DNA of 64,000 bases from Blautia faecicola (GTDB lineage Bacteria > Bacillota > Clostridia > Lachnospirales > Lachnospiraceae): NCBI RefSeq assembly GCF_004123145.1, contig NZ_SDKC01000001.1, positions 812,001-876,000 of the forward strand, given 5' to 3'. Shown piece after piece: positions 45,567 through 53,842 of the stretch. Each line of letters opens with the position of its first letter. The first letter of the stretch is position 1. The notes under the pieces are model-generated. The model made no database searches, had not been told where the DNA came from, and saw only the letters and a program-made list of their open reading frames with translations. The translations under genes were made by a program, and so were the position numbers.

Positions 45567-45881
45567 ATGCCAGCATTACAGTGTTCCGCAGTCAAATGTA
45601 TGTACAATAAGGAAAATCTCTGTTCCAAAGGAGACATCCAGGTAAAAGGAGATCACGCAGTGACAGAAAATGAAACCTGGTGTTCCAGTTTTGTAGAGAA
45701 GACAGGAATGTCCAATGCCTATACATGTGGATGCGGATGCAGTTCCGTCCAGGTCGGATGTTCCGCCCACGACTGTACCTATAACAGACAGGAGGTATGT
45801 CAGGCAGATCATGTACAGATCGACGGAAGTCAGGCATGCATCTGTGAGGAAACCTGTTGTGGAACCTTCCGGTGTGAATAA
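45567..45881 (+). CDS. DUF1540 protein with two cysteine-rich repeats
   Basis: A 104-residue protein made of two DUF1540 modules (about residues 4-42 and 63-104). Each starts with a C-x-A-x-x-C-x-Y-N pattern (LQCSAVKCMYNKENLC and VGCSAHDCTYNRQEVC). The middle has the cluster CGCGCS. Cysteines make up about one residue in six, which suggests metal binding. DUF1540 proteins are common in spore-forming Clostridia and of unknown function. The ATG at 45567 follows AAGGAGG. It is flanked by terminators, so it is monocistronic. Confidence 0.88.
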   Translation: MPALQCSAVKCMYNKENLCSKGDIQVKGDHAVTENETWCSSFVEKTGMSNAYTCGCGCSSVQVGCSAHDCTYNRQEVCQADHVQIDGSQACICEETCCGTFRCE

Positions 45882-45898
45882 AGCAGGATAGGTGATCA

Positions 45899-45941
45899 CA
45901 AAAAACCCCGGCTTTTGCAGGCGATGCAAAAACCGGGGTTT
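45899..45941. terminator. Bidirectional terminator
   Basis: AAAACCCCGG and TTTTGCA pair with TGCAAAA and CCGGGGTTTT; A and T runs on both sides serve the DUF1540 gene (+) and the lipoprotein gene (-). Confidence 0.9.
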
Positions 45942-45963
45942 TCAGGATCATTCAGATAAGCGA

Positions 45964-47133
45964 TCAGGAGATCGAAGCGGAAACCTGGAACGGAGTCGGG
46001 ATCTGTGTTCCTTCTACATAGATCGTAACCTCATTGCAGGATGCGCTCACGCCGTAGGCAAGGGTTGCGGTAACGGCATCGTCACCGGCATTCACCAGTT
46101 CCGGGGAGATCAGATCGGATGGATAATACGGAAGGCATACCGTGTCACCATCCAGAATACGGAAACTCATCTGATCGTATAAAAGCGGATTGTCAAAAGC
46201 GGTATTCTTATAAGTATAAGTAATCACGATCACTTTGTCCGGGTTGGTTGGATTGTATTCGTTTCGTTCATCCGTAACTTCCACTTTGTCGATACAGAAA
46301 GTACCCACATCCTTGCCGTCACTTTGCAGCGGAATCGTATCACCGACTTTGTAAGCGGGTGTGCTGCCGAGATCTTCCGGATATTCCAGGTTCGGTGCAC
46401 CTTCGGACTGGCTGTTTGCAATCTCTTCCGCACTTGCCTGAGCAGGTGTTTCATCCGTTCCATCAGCAGACGGAGTCAGGGTGGAAAGGTCGATCAGTGC
46501 ATTTTTTAATGTGGTCATATCATCGGAAGAGATGCTCCACAGGTCGGAATCATCTTTCTGAAGGGTTACGGTAACTTCCTGCGGATCGCTGTAGGTAACC
46601 GTATCGAGTGCCGACTGATAAGCCTCCAGCATCAGAGTATAGACATCCTCGATGTACTGATCGCTGTCCACGCTGTTATCTTTCAGATAATCGGCAAGTT
46701 TTTCGTTATAGACAGGTTCCATGGCGGTGTAAAGCTGCATCTGCTGAGTTTCCACCGTTACCTGATAACTGCTGTCCTTTTCTTCTGCTTCCTTTATATC
46801 GTATTTGGTGTCTGCAAAAGCATTTTTCCAGAAGGTGGTATAATCCTGGCGAAGCTGTGCGGAAATCTGTGTACTTCCCGGTGTATTGTCATCACTGCCA
46901 AAGAAAGAAGTTACCAGTTCATCGATTCCGGTATCGAAAGCGGCAGTCAGATCCTCTGCGGAAGTTCCGGACAACGAAGCCAGTGAATCCGTATCTCCTT
47001 TGATCATGCCATCAAGATAGGCTGTGGTATAGCCAGCAGCATCAAACCCGTCGGCTTTCTTTCCCCCGCAGCCGCTGACAAGCAGTGCAGCGGAACACAG
47101 CAAAGCTGTAGAAACCATCCATTTTTTCTTCAT
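45964..47133 (-). CDS. Lipoprotein with DUF5105-like and Ig-like domains
   Basis: A 389-residue secreted lipoprotein: signal peptide with lipobox VSGC and a Gly/Lys-rich start of the mature protein. The first half (about 30-210) is helical with repeated acidic stretches and looks like DUF5105-type modules. A Thr/Ala/Glu linker follows (about 220-245), then a beta-rich C-terminal domain with the DUF4352/telokin-like pattern YKVGDTIPL...VTVTEVRN-type turns (here DKVEVTDERNEYNP and VIVITYTYKNT). Domain names are tentative. Function is unknown. It is monocistronic. Confidence 0.85.
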   Translation of the reverse strand: MKKKWMVSTALLCSAALLVSGCGGKKADGFDAAGYTTAYLDGMIKGDTDSLASLSGTSAEDLTAAFDTGIDELVTSFFGSDDNTPGSTQISAQLRQDYTTFWKNAFADTKYDIKEAEEKDSSYQVTVETQQMQLYTAMEPVYNEKLADYLKDNSVDSDQYIEDVYTLMLEAYQSALDTVTYSDPQEVTVTLQKDDSDLWSISSDDMTTLKNALIDLSTLTPSADGTDETPAQASAEEIANSQSEGAPNLEYPEDLGSTPAYKVGDTIPLQSDGKDVGTFCIDKVEVTDERNEYNPTNPDKVIVITYTYKNTAFDNPLLYDQMSFRILDGDTVCLPYYPSDLISPELVNAGDDAVTATLAYGVSASCNEVTIYVEGTQIPTPFQVSASIS

Positions 47134-47183
47134 AATTATTCCCCTCTCTGTAAGTATCGAAAGATACAGGTTTTATTATGGTC

Positions 47184-47211
47184 ATTATAGCAGATTTCCG
47201 TTCAGATACAA
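47184..47211 (-). promoter_or_regulatory. Promoter of the lipoprotein gene
   Basis: On the minus strand, TTGTAT (47211-47206), 16-bp spacer and a perfect TATAAT (47189-47184) with an extended TGC. Confidence 0.75.
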
Positions 47212-47304
47212 GGCGGGGGATAAAAATACAGGGAAGCTTAAGAAAAATGACAGAAGTGGCGGAAGATTCTATACAATAAGAAAGAAAATAAAAATAAAAA
47301 AATC

Positions 47305-47333
47305 TTGACAGACAGAAAAAACTATGCTAACCT
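47305..47333 (+). promoter_or_regulatory. Promoter of infC-rpmI-rplT
   Basis: A perfect TTGACA (47305-47310), 17-bp spacer and TAACCT (47328-47333) with an extended TGC. Confidence 0.72.
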
Positions 47334-47339
47334 ATACAA

Positions 47340-47460
47340 GTATGAAAACAAAGAAGAGTATCCGCTCTCACCTTAGCACAAAAGTGACTATGGTTAATAC
47401 TTAAGTAGAAAGAGTAATCTTAGGGTAAATTTGCGGATAGTCGGTCTATCTGCTTTTTTT
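47340..47460 (+). promoter_or_regulatory. L20-type attenuator leader of infC-rpmI-rplT
   Basis: The leader ends in a terminator: GCGGATAG (47433-47440) pairs with CTATCTGC (47446-47453), then seven T. The upstream TATCCGC (47359-47365) is perfectly complementary to GCGGATA (47433-47439), so an alternative fold would break the terminator. Firmicute infC operons are known to use such a leader, with ribosomal protein L20 binding to favour termination. Confidence 0.85.
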
Positions 47461-47534
47461 ATCCGGCTATGCTGCAGGGCAGTGAATGCGAATCATATGG
47501 AAAGGTTATCTAAGAATAATGGAGGTGCACTACT

Positions 47535-48041
47535 ATTAGCGATTTAATGATTAATGAGCAGATCAGAGACAGAGAAGTTCGTCTGATTGGCGAAAATGGG
47601 GAACAGTTGGGAATCATGTCTTCCAGAGATGCATACAAACGTGCTCAGGAAGCAGGACTGGATCTGGTGAAGATTGCACCGACGGCTAAGCCACCGGTTT
47701 GCAAGATTATCGATTACGGAAAATATCGATATGAGATGGCCAGAAAAGAAAAAGAAGCAAAGAAAAAACAGCGTACGATTGATGTTAAAGAAGTTCGTCT
47801 GTCTCCCAATATCGATACAAACGATCTGAACACTAAAGTAGGTGCTGCAAGAAAATTCATTTCCAAAGGCGACAAGGTAAAAGTTACCTTGCGTTTCCGC
47901 GGAAGAGAGATGGCACACATGCACAACAGCAAATACATTCTGGATGATTTCGCAGAAAAACTGGCTGACATTGCAGTGGTAGAGAAAGCACCAAAAGTGG
48001 AAGGCAGAAGCATGACTATGTTTTTAACTGAAAAACGTTAA
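47535..48041 (+). CDS. infC: Translation initiation factor IF-3 (ATT start)
   Basis: IF-3 of 168 residues, which keeps ribosomal subunits apart and proofreads start-codon choice. It begins ISDLMINEQIRDREVRLIGENG; the domain linker KEKEAKKKQRT and the C-terminal domain with GDKVKVTLRFRGREMAH follow. GGAGGTG at 47521-47527 lies 7 bases before an ATT at 47535 but 19 bases before the first ATG, so the start is ATT, as in Bacillus and E. coli infC, where the rare codon allows IF-3 to repress its own translation. It is the first gene of infC-rpmI-rplT. Confidence 0.95.
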   Translation: MSDLMINEQIRDREVRLIGENGEQLGIMSSRDAYKRAQEAGLDLVKIAPTAKPPVCKIIDYGKYRYEMARKEKEAKKKQRTIDVKEVRLSPNIDTNDLNTKVGAARKFISKGDKVKVTLRFRGREMAHMHNSKYILDDFAEKLADIAVVEKAPKVEGRSMTMFLTEKR

Positions 48042-48073
48042 AATAACAGAGTAAATCTAAGGAGGACTATAAA

Positions 48074-48271
48074 ATGCCAAAAATCAAAACAAGCAGAGCA
48101 GCTGCTAAACGTTTCAAAACTACAGGTACAGGTAAAATCGTAAGAAATAAAGCTTATAAGAGCCATATCTTAACAAAGAAAACTCAGAAGAGAAAAAGAA
48201 ACCTGAGAAAAGCTACCGTGCTGGATCAGAGCAACGTTAAGAACATGAAGAAAATCTTACCGTATTTATAA
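48074..48271 (+). CDS. rpmI: 50S ribosomal protein L35
   Basis: A 65-residue basic ribosomal protein with the L35 pattern [20 protein letters not shown], then [16 protein letters not shown] and the C-terminal [12 protein letters not shown]. It lies between infC and rplT as in most bacteria. The ATG follows AAGGAGG. Confidence 0.98.
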   Translation: MPKIKTSRAAAKRFKTTGTGKIVRNKAYKSHILTKKTQKRKRNLRKATVLDQSNVKNMKKILPYL

Positions 48272-48299
48272 GATTGAGTTTGAAGGAGGAATATAAGAG

Positions 48300-48656
48300 A
48301 TGGCAAGAATTAAAGGCGGATTAAACGCAAAGGAAAAACACAATAGAGTTCTGAAACTGGCTAAAGGTTACAGAGGAGCAAGATCCAAACAGTACAGAGT
48401 TGCAAAACAGTCTGTAATGCGTGCACTGACTAGCGCATACGCTGGCAGAAAACAGAAAAAACGTCAGTTCAGACAGCTGTGGATCGCTCGTATCAATGCA
48501 GCAGCAAGAATGAACGGACTGTCCTACAGCAAATTCATGTATGGTCTGAAACTGGCTGGTGTTGAACTGAACAGAAAAGTTCTGGCTGACATGGCAATCA
48601 ACGATGCAGAAGGATTTGCTACACTGGCAGAGCTGGCTAAAAGCAAAATCGCTTAA
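48300..48656 (+). CDS. rplT: 50S ribosomal protein L20
   Basis: A 118-residue ribosomal protein with [40 protein letters not shown] and [17 protein letters not shown]. Besides its role in large-subunit assembly it is the expected ligand of the attenuator leader upstream of infC. The ATG follows AAGGAGGAA. It is the last gene of the operon and is followed by a terminator. Confidence 0.98.
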   Translation: MARIKGGLNAKEKHNRVLKLAKGYRGARSKQYRVAKQSVMRALTSAYAGRKQKKRQFRQLWIARINAAARMNGLSYSKFMYGLKLAGVELNRKVLADMAINDAEGFATLAELAKSKIA

Positions 48657-48672
48657 TTAAAAACAAAAGATA

Positions 48673-48706
48673 AGGCTGTCGCAGAAGTTGCGGCGGTCTT
48701 TTTTTG
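48673..48706 (+). terminator. Terminator of infC-rpmI-rplT
   Basis: AGGCTGTCGCA pairs with TGCGGCGGTCT through several G-T wobbles, followed by TTTTTTT. Confidence 0.8.
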
Positions 48707-48753
48707 TCCTCTTTTACATAAAGTAACATAACGACAAAGACCGGAGCGGGAAG

Positions 48754-49434
48754 ATGAGAAGGGATTTCTGGAAGAAAAACGGGCTGGCAGTGACCGGGAT
48801 ACTGTGTCTGCTGATTGCGTGGCAGGGAAGAGCGATGGAAACAGTGACCGGTCAGGAGAGTGTAGTGCCGGAACAGCAGGAGGCACGGAAAGTCGCCCTG
48901 ACATTTGATGACGGACCAAGTGAGTATACGATGGAATTATCCAGGGGATTGAAAGAGCGCGGTGTGCAGGCGACATTTTTTCTTCTGGGGGAAAATATGG
49001 AAGAGCGTCGCGAAATGGTAGAACAGCTGGTAAAAGACGGGCATCTGATCGGAAATCATTCCTATCATCATGTACAGTTAAACAAACTGAGCAAAGAAGC
49101 GGCAAAGGGGGAAATTGAGAAGACGAATCAGCTGATCCGTGAGTGGACGGGAGAAGATCCGCTTTATATTCGTCCACCCTACGGGGCATGGAGTCAGGAA
49201 CTGGAAAATGTGGTGGATATGATCCCGGTGTTCTGGAACGTGGATTCTCTGGATTGGAAATTACAGAATAAAGAACGGGTGCTGTGCTGCCTGTCCGGTC
49301 AGGTGGAGGAGGGAGATATGATCCTGATGCATGACGGGTATCAGAGTTCGGTTGATGCAGCATTTGCGCTGGTGGATCAGCTTCAAAACCAGGGGTTTGT
49401 ATTTGTCAATGTGGAGGAAATGATCCTGGAATAG
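48754..49434 (+). CDS. Polysaccharide deacetylase family protein (NodB domain)
   Basis: A 226-residue deacetylase. An N-terminal hydrophobic helix (about residues 10-25) is either a signal peptide or an anchor. The NodB domain carries all expected motifs: LTFDDGPS with the catalytic Asp and metal Asp, GNHSYHH with both metal His, RPPYGAW, and the C-terminal MLHDGY-like ILMHDGY. It should remove acetyl groups from peptidoglycan sugars or another surface polysaccharide. The stop TAG is directly followed by an ATG in the frame of rarA, so the two genes are likely co-transcribed. Confidence 0.92.
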   Translation: MRRDFWKKNGLAVTGILCLLIAWQGRAMETVTGQESVVPEQQEARKVALTFDDGPSEYTMELSRGLKERGVQATFFLLGENMEERREMVEQLVKDGHLIGNHSYHHVQLNKLSKEAAKGEIEKTNQLIREWTGEDPLYIRPPYGAWSQELENVVDMIPVFWNVDSLDWKLQNKERVLCCLSGQVEEGDMILMHDGYQSSVDAAFALVDQLQNQGFVFVNVEEMILE

Positions 49435-49491
49435 ATGACAGAGGAACAAAAGTTTGGTATGATAAAAGAAAAAGACAGGGAAGGACAGAAG

Positions 49492-50814
49492 ATGGACTTA
49501 TTTGATTATATGAAAGAAACCACACTGGAAAATGAGTCGCCGCTGGCATCGAGGATGCGGCCGACGACACTCGAGGAAGTGGTTGGACAGGAACATATCA
49601 TCGGCAAGGACAAATTATTGTACCGCGCGATCAAGGCAGACAAACTGGGATCGGTTATTTTTTACGGACCTCCGGGAACAGGAAAAACGACGCTTGCAAA
49701 AGTGATCGCCAACACGACAAGTGCAAGATTTACCCAGTTAAATGCCACGACAGCCGGAAAAAAAGATATGGAGGAAGTGGTAAAAGAAGCACAGCAGCAT
49801 CTCGGCATGTACGGGAAAAAGACGATCCTGTTTGTAGACGAGATTCACCGGTTTAACAAGGGACAGCAGGATTATCTGTTGCCATTTGTAGAAGACGGCA
49901 CATTGGTTCTAATCGGAGCGACGACGGAGAATCCATATTTTGAGGTGAACGGTGCGCTCTTATCGCGGTCTATTATTTTTGAACTGAAATCTCTGGAAAA
50001 AAAGGATATCCGAAAACTTCTGGACCGGGCGGTGACAGATCCGGTCAAGGGACTCGGAAGTTATCATGCAGAAGTCAGTGAGGAAGCCCTGGATTTTCTG
50101 GCGGATCTTGCCGGCGGGGATGCGAGAGCGGCGTTAAATGCGATTGAACTTGGTATTCTCACCACGGAGAGAAGTGCGGACGGAAAGATCCATGTGGATC
50201 TTGAGACGGCGCAGGAATGTATTCAGAAGCGGGTAGTTCGCTACGATAAGACAGGAGATCAGCATTACGATACGATTTCAGCGTTCATCAAAAGTATGCG
50301 GGGATCAGATCCGGATGCTGCGGTTTATTATCTGGCGAAGATGCTGTATGCGGGGGAAGATATCAAATTTATCTCACGAAGAATCATGATCTGTGCGGCA
50401 GAGGACGTGGGAATGGCGGATCCGCAGGCACTTGTGGTTGCCACTGCGGCAGCACAGGCGATCGAGCGGATCGGGATGCCGGAGGCACAGATTATTTTGT
50501 CGGAGGCAGTGACGTATGTGGCAACTGCGCCAAAAAGCAATACTGCCTGTGAGGCGATCTTCGCGGCGATGGCTTCCGTGAAAAAGAAAAAGACCAGTGT
50601 TCCGGCACACCTGCAGGATGCCCATTATAAAGGGTCCTCAAAACTGGGACACGGTGTCGGTTATCTGTATGCGCATGATTATCCGGAACATTATGTGAAA
50701 CAGCAATACCTGCCGGATGAGATCAAAGATGAAGTCTTTTATCATCCGACCGATATCGGTTATGAAAAACAGGCCGGAGAGAGACTCCGGCGCTTACGGA
50801 CAAGAGAAGAATAA
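49492..50814 (+). CDS. rarA: Replication-associated recombination protein A (RarA/MgsA)
   Basis: A 440-residue AAA+ ATPase acting at stalled replication forks, related to clamp loaders and WRNIP1. It has Walker A GPPGTGKT (residues 59-66), Walker B LFVDEIHRFNKGQQD, sensor GATTENPYF and the C-terminal tetramerisation region HYKGSSKLGHGVGYLYAHD. The ATG at 49492 follows GGAAGGACAG and gives the usual MDLFDYM start. An in-frame ATG at 49435, touching the previous stop, would add 19 residues and remains possible. Confidence 0.93.
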   Translation: MDLFDYMKETTLENESPLASRMRPTTLEEVVGQEHIIGKDKLLYRAIKADKLGSVIFYGPPGTGKTTLAKVIANTTSARFTQLNATTAGKKDMEEVVKEAQQHLGMYGKKTILFVDEIHRFNKGQQDYLLPFVEDGTLVLIGATTENPYFEVNGALLSRSIIFELKSLEKKDIRKLLDRAVTDPVKGLGSYHAEVSEEALDFLADLAGGDARAALNAIELGILTTERSADGKIHVDLETAQECIQKRVVRYDKTGDQHYDTISAFIKSMRGSDPDAAVYYLAKMLYAGEDIKFISRRIMICAAEDVGMADPQALVVATAAAQAIERIGMPEAQIILSEAVTYVATAPKSNTACEAIFAAMASVKKKKTSVPAHLQDAHYKGSSKLGHGVGYLYAHDYPEHYVKQQYLPDEIKDEVFYHPTDIGYEKQAGERLRRLRTREE

Positions 50815-50830
50815 AAGATAAGATATAAAA

Positions 50831-50880
50831 GGTCAGGAAAGCGATGTCATTACTGAGGCATAGATTTCCTGGCTTTTTTT
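50831..50880 (+). terminator. Terminator of rarA overlapping the end of the DUF4364 gene
   Basis: GTCAGGAAA pairs with TTTCCTGGC (last pair wobbling) across a structured loop, then seven T. The stem lies within the last codons of the convergent DUF4364 gene. Confidence 0.75.
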
Positions 50881-51348
50881 CGGCCAGTTATGACAGAGTG
50901 TTTTCGCCATTTCCTCGGTGGGAACGGTGATCTTTAACTGGATCAGCGGAGTATTTTTTTCGAGTACGCCAAGTTGAACCGTGTATTCCTGCTCCGGTGT
51001 GCGGTAATATTCAGCGGTAATTGAATTCTCATTCCGCATTTCATATCCCTTTTCCCGGATATAGCTGTCTACTTCGAGCCGGATCGAATCCGACATGTTC
51101 TTTTCAAAATAAGAAAGGGTTTTCTGCCCTTCCGTGGTAATCTCATAGCAGATACTGTTTCCCTGTTTGCGTTCCAGAATCAGATGCGTGTCCATCAGAT
51201 CGTGGATGGTCTGCTGAATATGAAAATACGTGGTGTATTCGTGATCCAGCAAAAAGTTTGTAATCTGACTGTTGGAAAGCGGAAAAGTTACCTTTTCCAG
51301 CATATACAGGATAATCATTTTATAGAGTGTAGAGGTGTTTTCAATCAT
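50833..51348 (-). CDS. DUF4364 family protein
   Basis: A 171-residue protein of the DUF4364 family, found in Clostridia. The N-terminal half has a winged-helix look (LYKMIILYMLEKVTFPLSNSQIT...FHIQQTIHDLMDTHLI...YEITTEGQKTL), like PadR-type DNA-binding domains. The C-terminal half is beta-rich with QLGVLEKNTPLIQLKITVP. It is probably a transcription regulator, but no target is known. It overlaps the upstream radical SAM gene by 8 bp and is translated with it. Confidence 0.88.
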   Translation of the reverse strand: MIENTSTLYKMIILYMLEKVTFPLSNSQITNFLLDHEYTTYFHIQQTIHDLMDTHLILERKQGNSICYEITTEGQKTLSYFEKNMSDSIRLEVDSYIREKGYEMRNENSITAEYYRTPEQEYTVQLGVLEKNTPLIQLKITVPTEEMAKTLCHNWPKKSQEIYASVMTSLS

Positions 51349-52279
51349 ACGGATCCTCCTTATAAAGTCGACCCTGCCAGGTGTTTCGGACTTTCATCAG
51401 GTGATGCAGGTCGTTGAGTACAGAACGTTTGGCGCTGCTCCAGAGAGGGGCGATCAGAAGATCTTTCGGTCCGTCACCGGTCACACGGTGGATGACAAGA
51501 TCCGGGGAAAGATGCTCCAGACAAGAGATCAGAAGATCGAGATATTCTTCCCGGGAGAGCGTCTGAAACTTTCCGGCAAGATAATCATCGGCAAGATCCG
51601 TGCCTTTGAGTACGTGAAGCAGCTGCAATTTGATTCCCTGAACCGGCTGGTGGTTCAGATAGTCGATCGTTGCAAGCATCCGTTCCGGAGATTCGCCCGG
51701 AAGCCCGAGGATCGTGTGGACGATGATCTCGAGATGGCGCGCATGCAGTTTCTGTACGGCGGTTTCAAAAGTAGAGAGGGGATAACCTCTGCGGATATAG
51801 GCTGCGGTATCGGCGTGGATCGTCTGAAGTCCCAGCTCCACCCATACCGGCTTGATGGTGTTCAGCTCCGAGAGCAGTGCAAGCACATCATCGCCCAGAC
51901 AGTCCGGACGGGTACCGATACTGAGGGCTACCACGCCGGGATGCCGGATCGCTTCCAGAAAGAGCGGCCGCAGATAAGAGATGGGTGCATAGGTGTTCGT
52001 GTATGCCTGAAAATAAGCAATGAACTTCTGCACCGGGCGTTTTTTCTGGATCAGTGCCATCTGAGACTCGATCTGCGCGGAAACCGACTGCGAAGGATCC
52101 GCAGCGAAGTCCCCGGAACCTCCGGCACTGCAGAAGATACAGCCGCGGCTTCCCAGTGTACCGTCTCTGTTCGGACAGGACATGCCGCCGTTTAATGTGA
52201 TCTTATATACTTTCTCTCCGAAACGCTTCTGAAGCATGTAATCGAGAGAGTGGTAAGGTTTTTCCAGCCATTTTCTCAT
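51341..52279 (-). CDS. TIGR01212-type radical SAM protein (YhcC-like)
   Basis: A 312-residue radical SAM protein. The cluster cysteines are in GGMSCPNRDGTLGSRGCIFC, the long-spaced C-x11-C-x2-C arrangement typical of the TIGR01212/YhcC group, which resembles Elp3-like radical SAM enzymes. The barrel continues with FIAYFQAYTNTYAP, SIGTRPDCL and VWVELGLQT. The substrate is unknown; relatives may act on tRNA. The downstream DUF4364 start overlaps its stop by 8 bp. The ATG is 23 bases from its nearest upstream purine tract, so the ribosome site (GGACGGGAC) is weak. Confidence 0.9.
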   Translation of the reverse strand: MRKWLEKPYHSLDYMLQKRFGEKVYKITLNGGMSCPNRDGTLGSRGCIFCSAGGSGDFAADPSQSVSAQIESQMALIQKKRPVQKFIAYFQAYTNTYAPISYLRPLFLEAIRHPGVVALSIGTRPDCLGDDVLALLSELNTIKPVWVELGLQTIHADTAAYIRRGYPLSTFETAVQKLHARHLEIIVHTILGLPGESPERMLATIDYLNHQPVQGIKLQLLHVLKGTDLADDYLAGKFQTLSREEYLDLLISCLEHLSPDLVIHRVTGDGPKDLLIAPLWSSAKRSVLNDLHHLMKVRNTWQGRLYKEDPYD

Positions 52280-52365
52280 TGTTGTCCCGTCCTTTTCCCA
52301 ATTTCCTTAATCATATCATTGCCGGGGGCGGTTTGCAAGCCAAAACACCCGACAGGAAAAACCCC

Positions 52366-52393
52366 TTGCTTTTTTGCTGTATTGTGTTAAAAT
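52366..52393 (+). promoter_or_regulatory. Promoter of the YerC-like gene
   Basis: TTGCTT (52366-52371), 16-bp spacer and TAAAAT (52388-52393). Confidence 0.6.
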
Positions 52394-52477
52394 TGTATCA
52401 TATTAAGTTCCAGGGCAGAAGAAAAGGCGGGAGCTTTATAAATGCAATGAAAATATGGGGTAGTAAAGGAGAAAATC

Positions 52478-52774
52478 ATGAGTAAAAAAATACATACAGA
52501 GGCAGTAGATCACTTGTTTGAAGCTGTTTTATGTCTGGAAAATAAAGAAGAGTGTTATACATTCTTTGAAGATGTATGTACGATCAACGAGCTGTTATCA
52601 CTTTCTCAGAGATTTGAAGTGGCACGGATGCTGCGCCAGAAAAAAACGTATCTGGAGATTTCCGAGAAGACCGGAGCTTCCACAGCAACGATCAGCCGTG
52701 TGAACCGTTCTCTGACATACGGAAATGACGGATACGAGATGGTCTTTAACCGGATCGGAGAGAAAGAAGAATAA
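52478..52774 (+). CDS. YerC/YecD family TrpR-like regulator
   Basis: A 98-residue protein of the YerC/YecD group, related to the Trp repressor. It has a helical N-terminus, INELLSLSQRFEVARMLRQKKTY, and the helix-turn-helix EISEKTGASTATISRVNRSL. Operator and ligand are unknown, and no trp genes are nearby. In Bacillus the homologue sits beside pcrA; here pcrA is 9 kb downstream. The ATG follows AAAGGAGAAAA. It is monocistronic, ended by a strong terminator. Confidence 0.92.
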   Translation: MSKKIHTEAVDHLFEAVLCLENKEECYTFFEDVCTINELLSLSQRFEVARMLRQKKTYLEISEKTGASTATISRVNRSLTYGNDGYEMVFNRIGEKEE

Positions 52775-52810
52775 GGATCATAAAAGAAACGAAGATAAAG
52801 TACAAAAGAA

Positions 52811-52853
52811 AAGATCCTGTGGCGGGAAAAGAAAAGCCACAGGATCTTTTTTT
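52811..52853 (+). terminator. Terminator of the YerC-like gene
   Basis: A 13-bp perfect stem AAGATCCTGTGGC with GCCACAGGATCTT and a T run. Confidence 0.93.
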
Positions 52854-52882
52854 GCCTTTTTTCTGTTAAACGAATAACAGGC

Positions 52883-52917
52883 AAAATCCGCAAATTTTAC
52901 GGAAAAATGCGGATTTT
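52883..52917. other. Hairpin upstream of the ATP synthase promoter
   Basis: AAAATCCGCA pairs perfectly with TGCGGATTTT around a 15-nt loop containing TTTTACGG, which could instead pair with CCGTAAAA at 52938-52945. The flanking A and T runs allow a bidirectional terminator. The rest of this 330-bp gap is AT-rich with the two promoters listed. Confidence 0.6.
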
Positions 52918-53010
52918 CATGTGAAATTGCTATTATTCCGTAAAACGAGAAAAATTTTCATTAATAAAAAATGAAAAAAGTGAGAAGAAAATAACAATTC
53001 ACAAAATTGT

Positions 53011-53039
53011 TTGCTGAAATGCAAAAGTTATGGTACTAT
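53011..53039 (+). promoter_or_regulatory. Promoter of the ATP synthase operon
   Basis: TTGCTG (53011-53016), 17-bp spacer and TACTAT (53034-53039) with extended TGG. Confidence 0.72.
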
Positions 53040-53104
53040 ATGAACAAGAAGTTTTGAAGAAAGAAAGATAACTATTGTAAAAAATGCACAGAAAGGAAGG
53101 AAAA

Positions 53105-53377
53105 ATGAAAAAGTGGACAGACATTATTGGAAAACTTACGATGCTGACACAGTTCAGTCTGTCTCTTGTGACACCTCTTTTGCTTTGTCTGGGGTTGTGC
53201 TGGTGGATCAGTAATCGCTGGTCAGTTGGCGGATGGATCTATCTGGTCGGTTTTTTCTTTGGTCTCGGAGGATCCGGCATGACAGCATGGAAGGTTTACC
53301 GTTCGGTGGTCAACCGGCAGGAACGGACAGAAAAAGAAAAAAGAAAATCAAAAGTATCTTTCAACAGACATCTTTAG
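53105..53377 (+). CDS. atpZ: AtpZ/AtpI-type small membrane protein
   Basis: A 90-residue protein with two transmembrane helices (about residues 14-36 and 42-63) and a basic tail. It matches the AtpZ/AtpI family at the head of F-type ATP synthase operons (TQFSLSLVTPLLLCLGLCWWI, then GGWIYLVGFFFGLGGSG). AtpZ and AtpI together are proposed to help c-ring assembly or Mg2+ supply. The ATG at 53105 follows AAGGAAGG; an ATG 21 bp upstream lacks a ribosome site. It is the first gene of the atp operon. Confidence 0.8.
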   Translation: MKKWTDIIGKLTMLTQFSLSLVTPLLLCLGLCWWISNRWSVGGWIYLVGFFFGLGGSGMTAWKVYRSVVNRQERTEKEKRKSKVSFNRHL

Positions 53378-53395
53378 GAAAGGAAACAGGACAAT

Positions 53396-53842
53396 ATGGG
53401 CAAGATAAAAGAAAGGATCCAGCCAGCAGTAAGAAAAGAGACAGAACACGTTATGGTGTATACCGCAGTGGGAGTAGCAGCGATGTGGTGTGTGTTTCTG
53501 ATACTGCATCTGGTGTTACCCAAGAAGGTTCCGTTTGATTATACCGTGATTCTTGGCGGACTTTTCGGCGGTGCGGTTGCGGTTTTAAACTTTTTTCTGA
53601 TGGGGATGGCAGTGCAGAAGGCAGCAGCCGAGACAGAGGAGGCAGCGGCAAAGCGATGGATTCAGGCGAGCTATTCTCAGAGGAATATGATGCAAATGCT
53701 GTGGGTGATTCTTGCGATTGTTCTCCCCTGTTTTCAGTTTGTAGCTGGCATCCTCCCGCTTCTGATCCCCGGAACAGCGATCAAACTGGTGGGAGCAGCG
53801 AAAGGAAAAAATAAGGAGGTGAGAGACAGGAATGGAGGTTGA
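53396..53842 (+). CDS. atpI: ATP synthase subunit I-like protein
   Basis: A 148-residue membrane protein with four hydrophobic helices (about 18-40, 46-72, 96-112, 115-134), fitting the ATP synthase subunit I (ATP_synt_I) family that aids assembly of the c ring. It starts 18 bp after the atpZ stop and overlaps atpB by 11 bp, which places it firmly in the operon. Sequence conservation of this family is low, so the call rests mainly on position and topology. Confidence 0.8.
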   Translation: MGKIKERIQPAVRKETEHVMVYTAVGVAAMWCVFLILHLVLPKKVPFDYTVILGGLFGGAVAVLNFFLMGMAVQKAAAETEEAAAKRWIQASYSQRNMMQMLWVILAIVLPCFQFVAGILPLLIPGTAIKLVGAAKGKNKEVRDRNGG

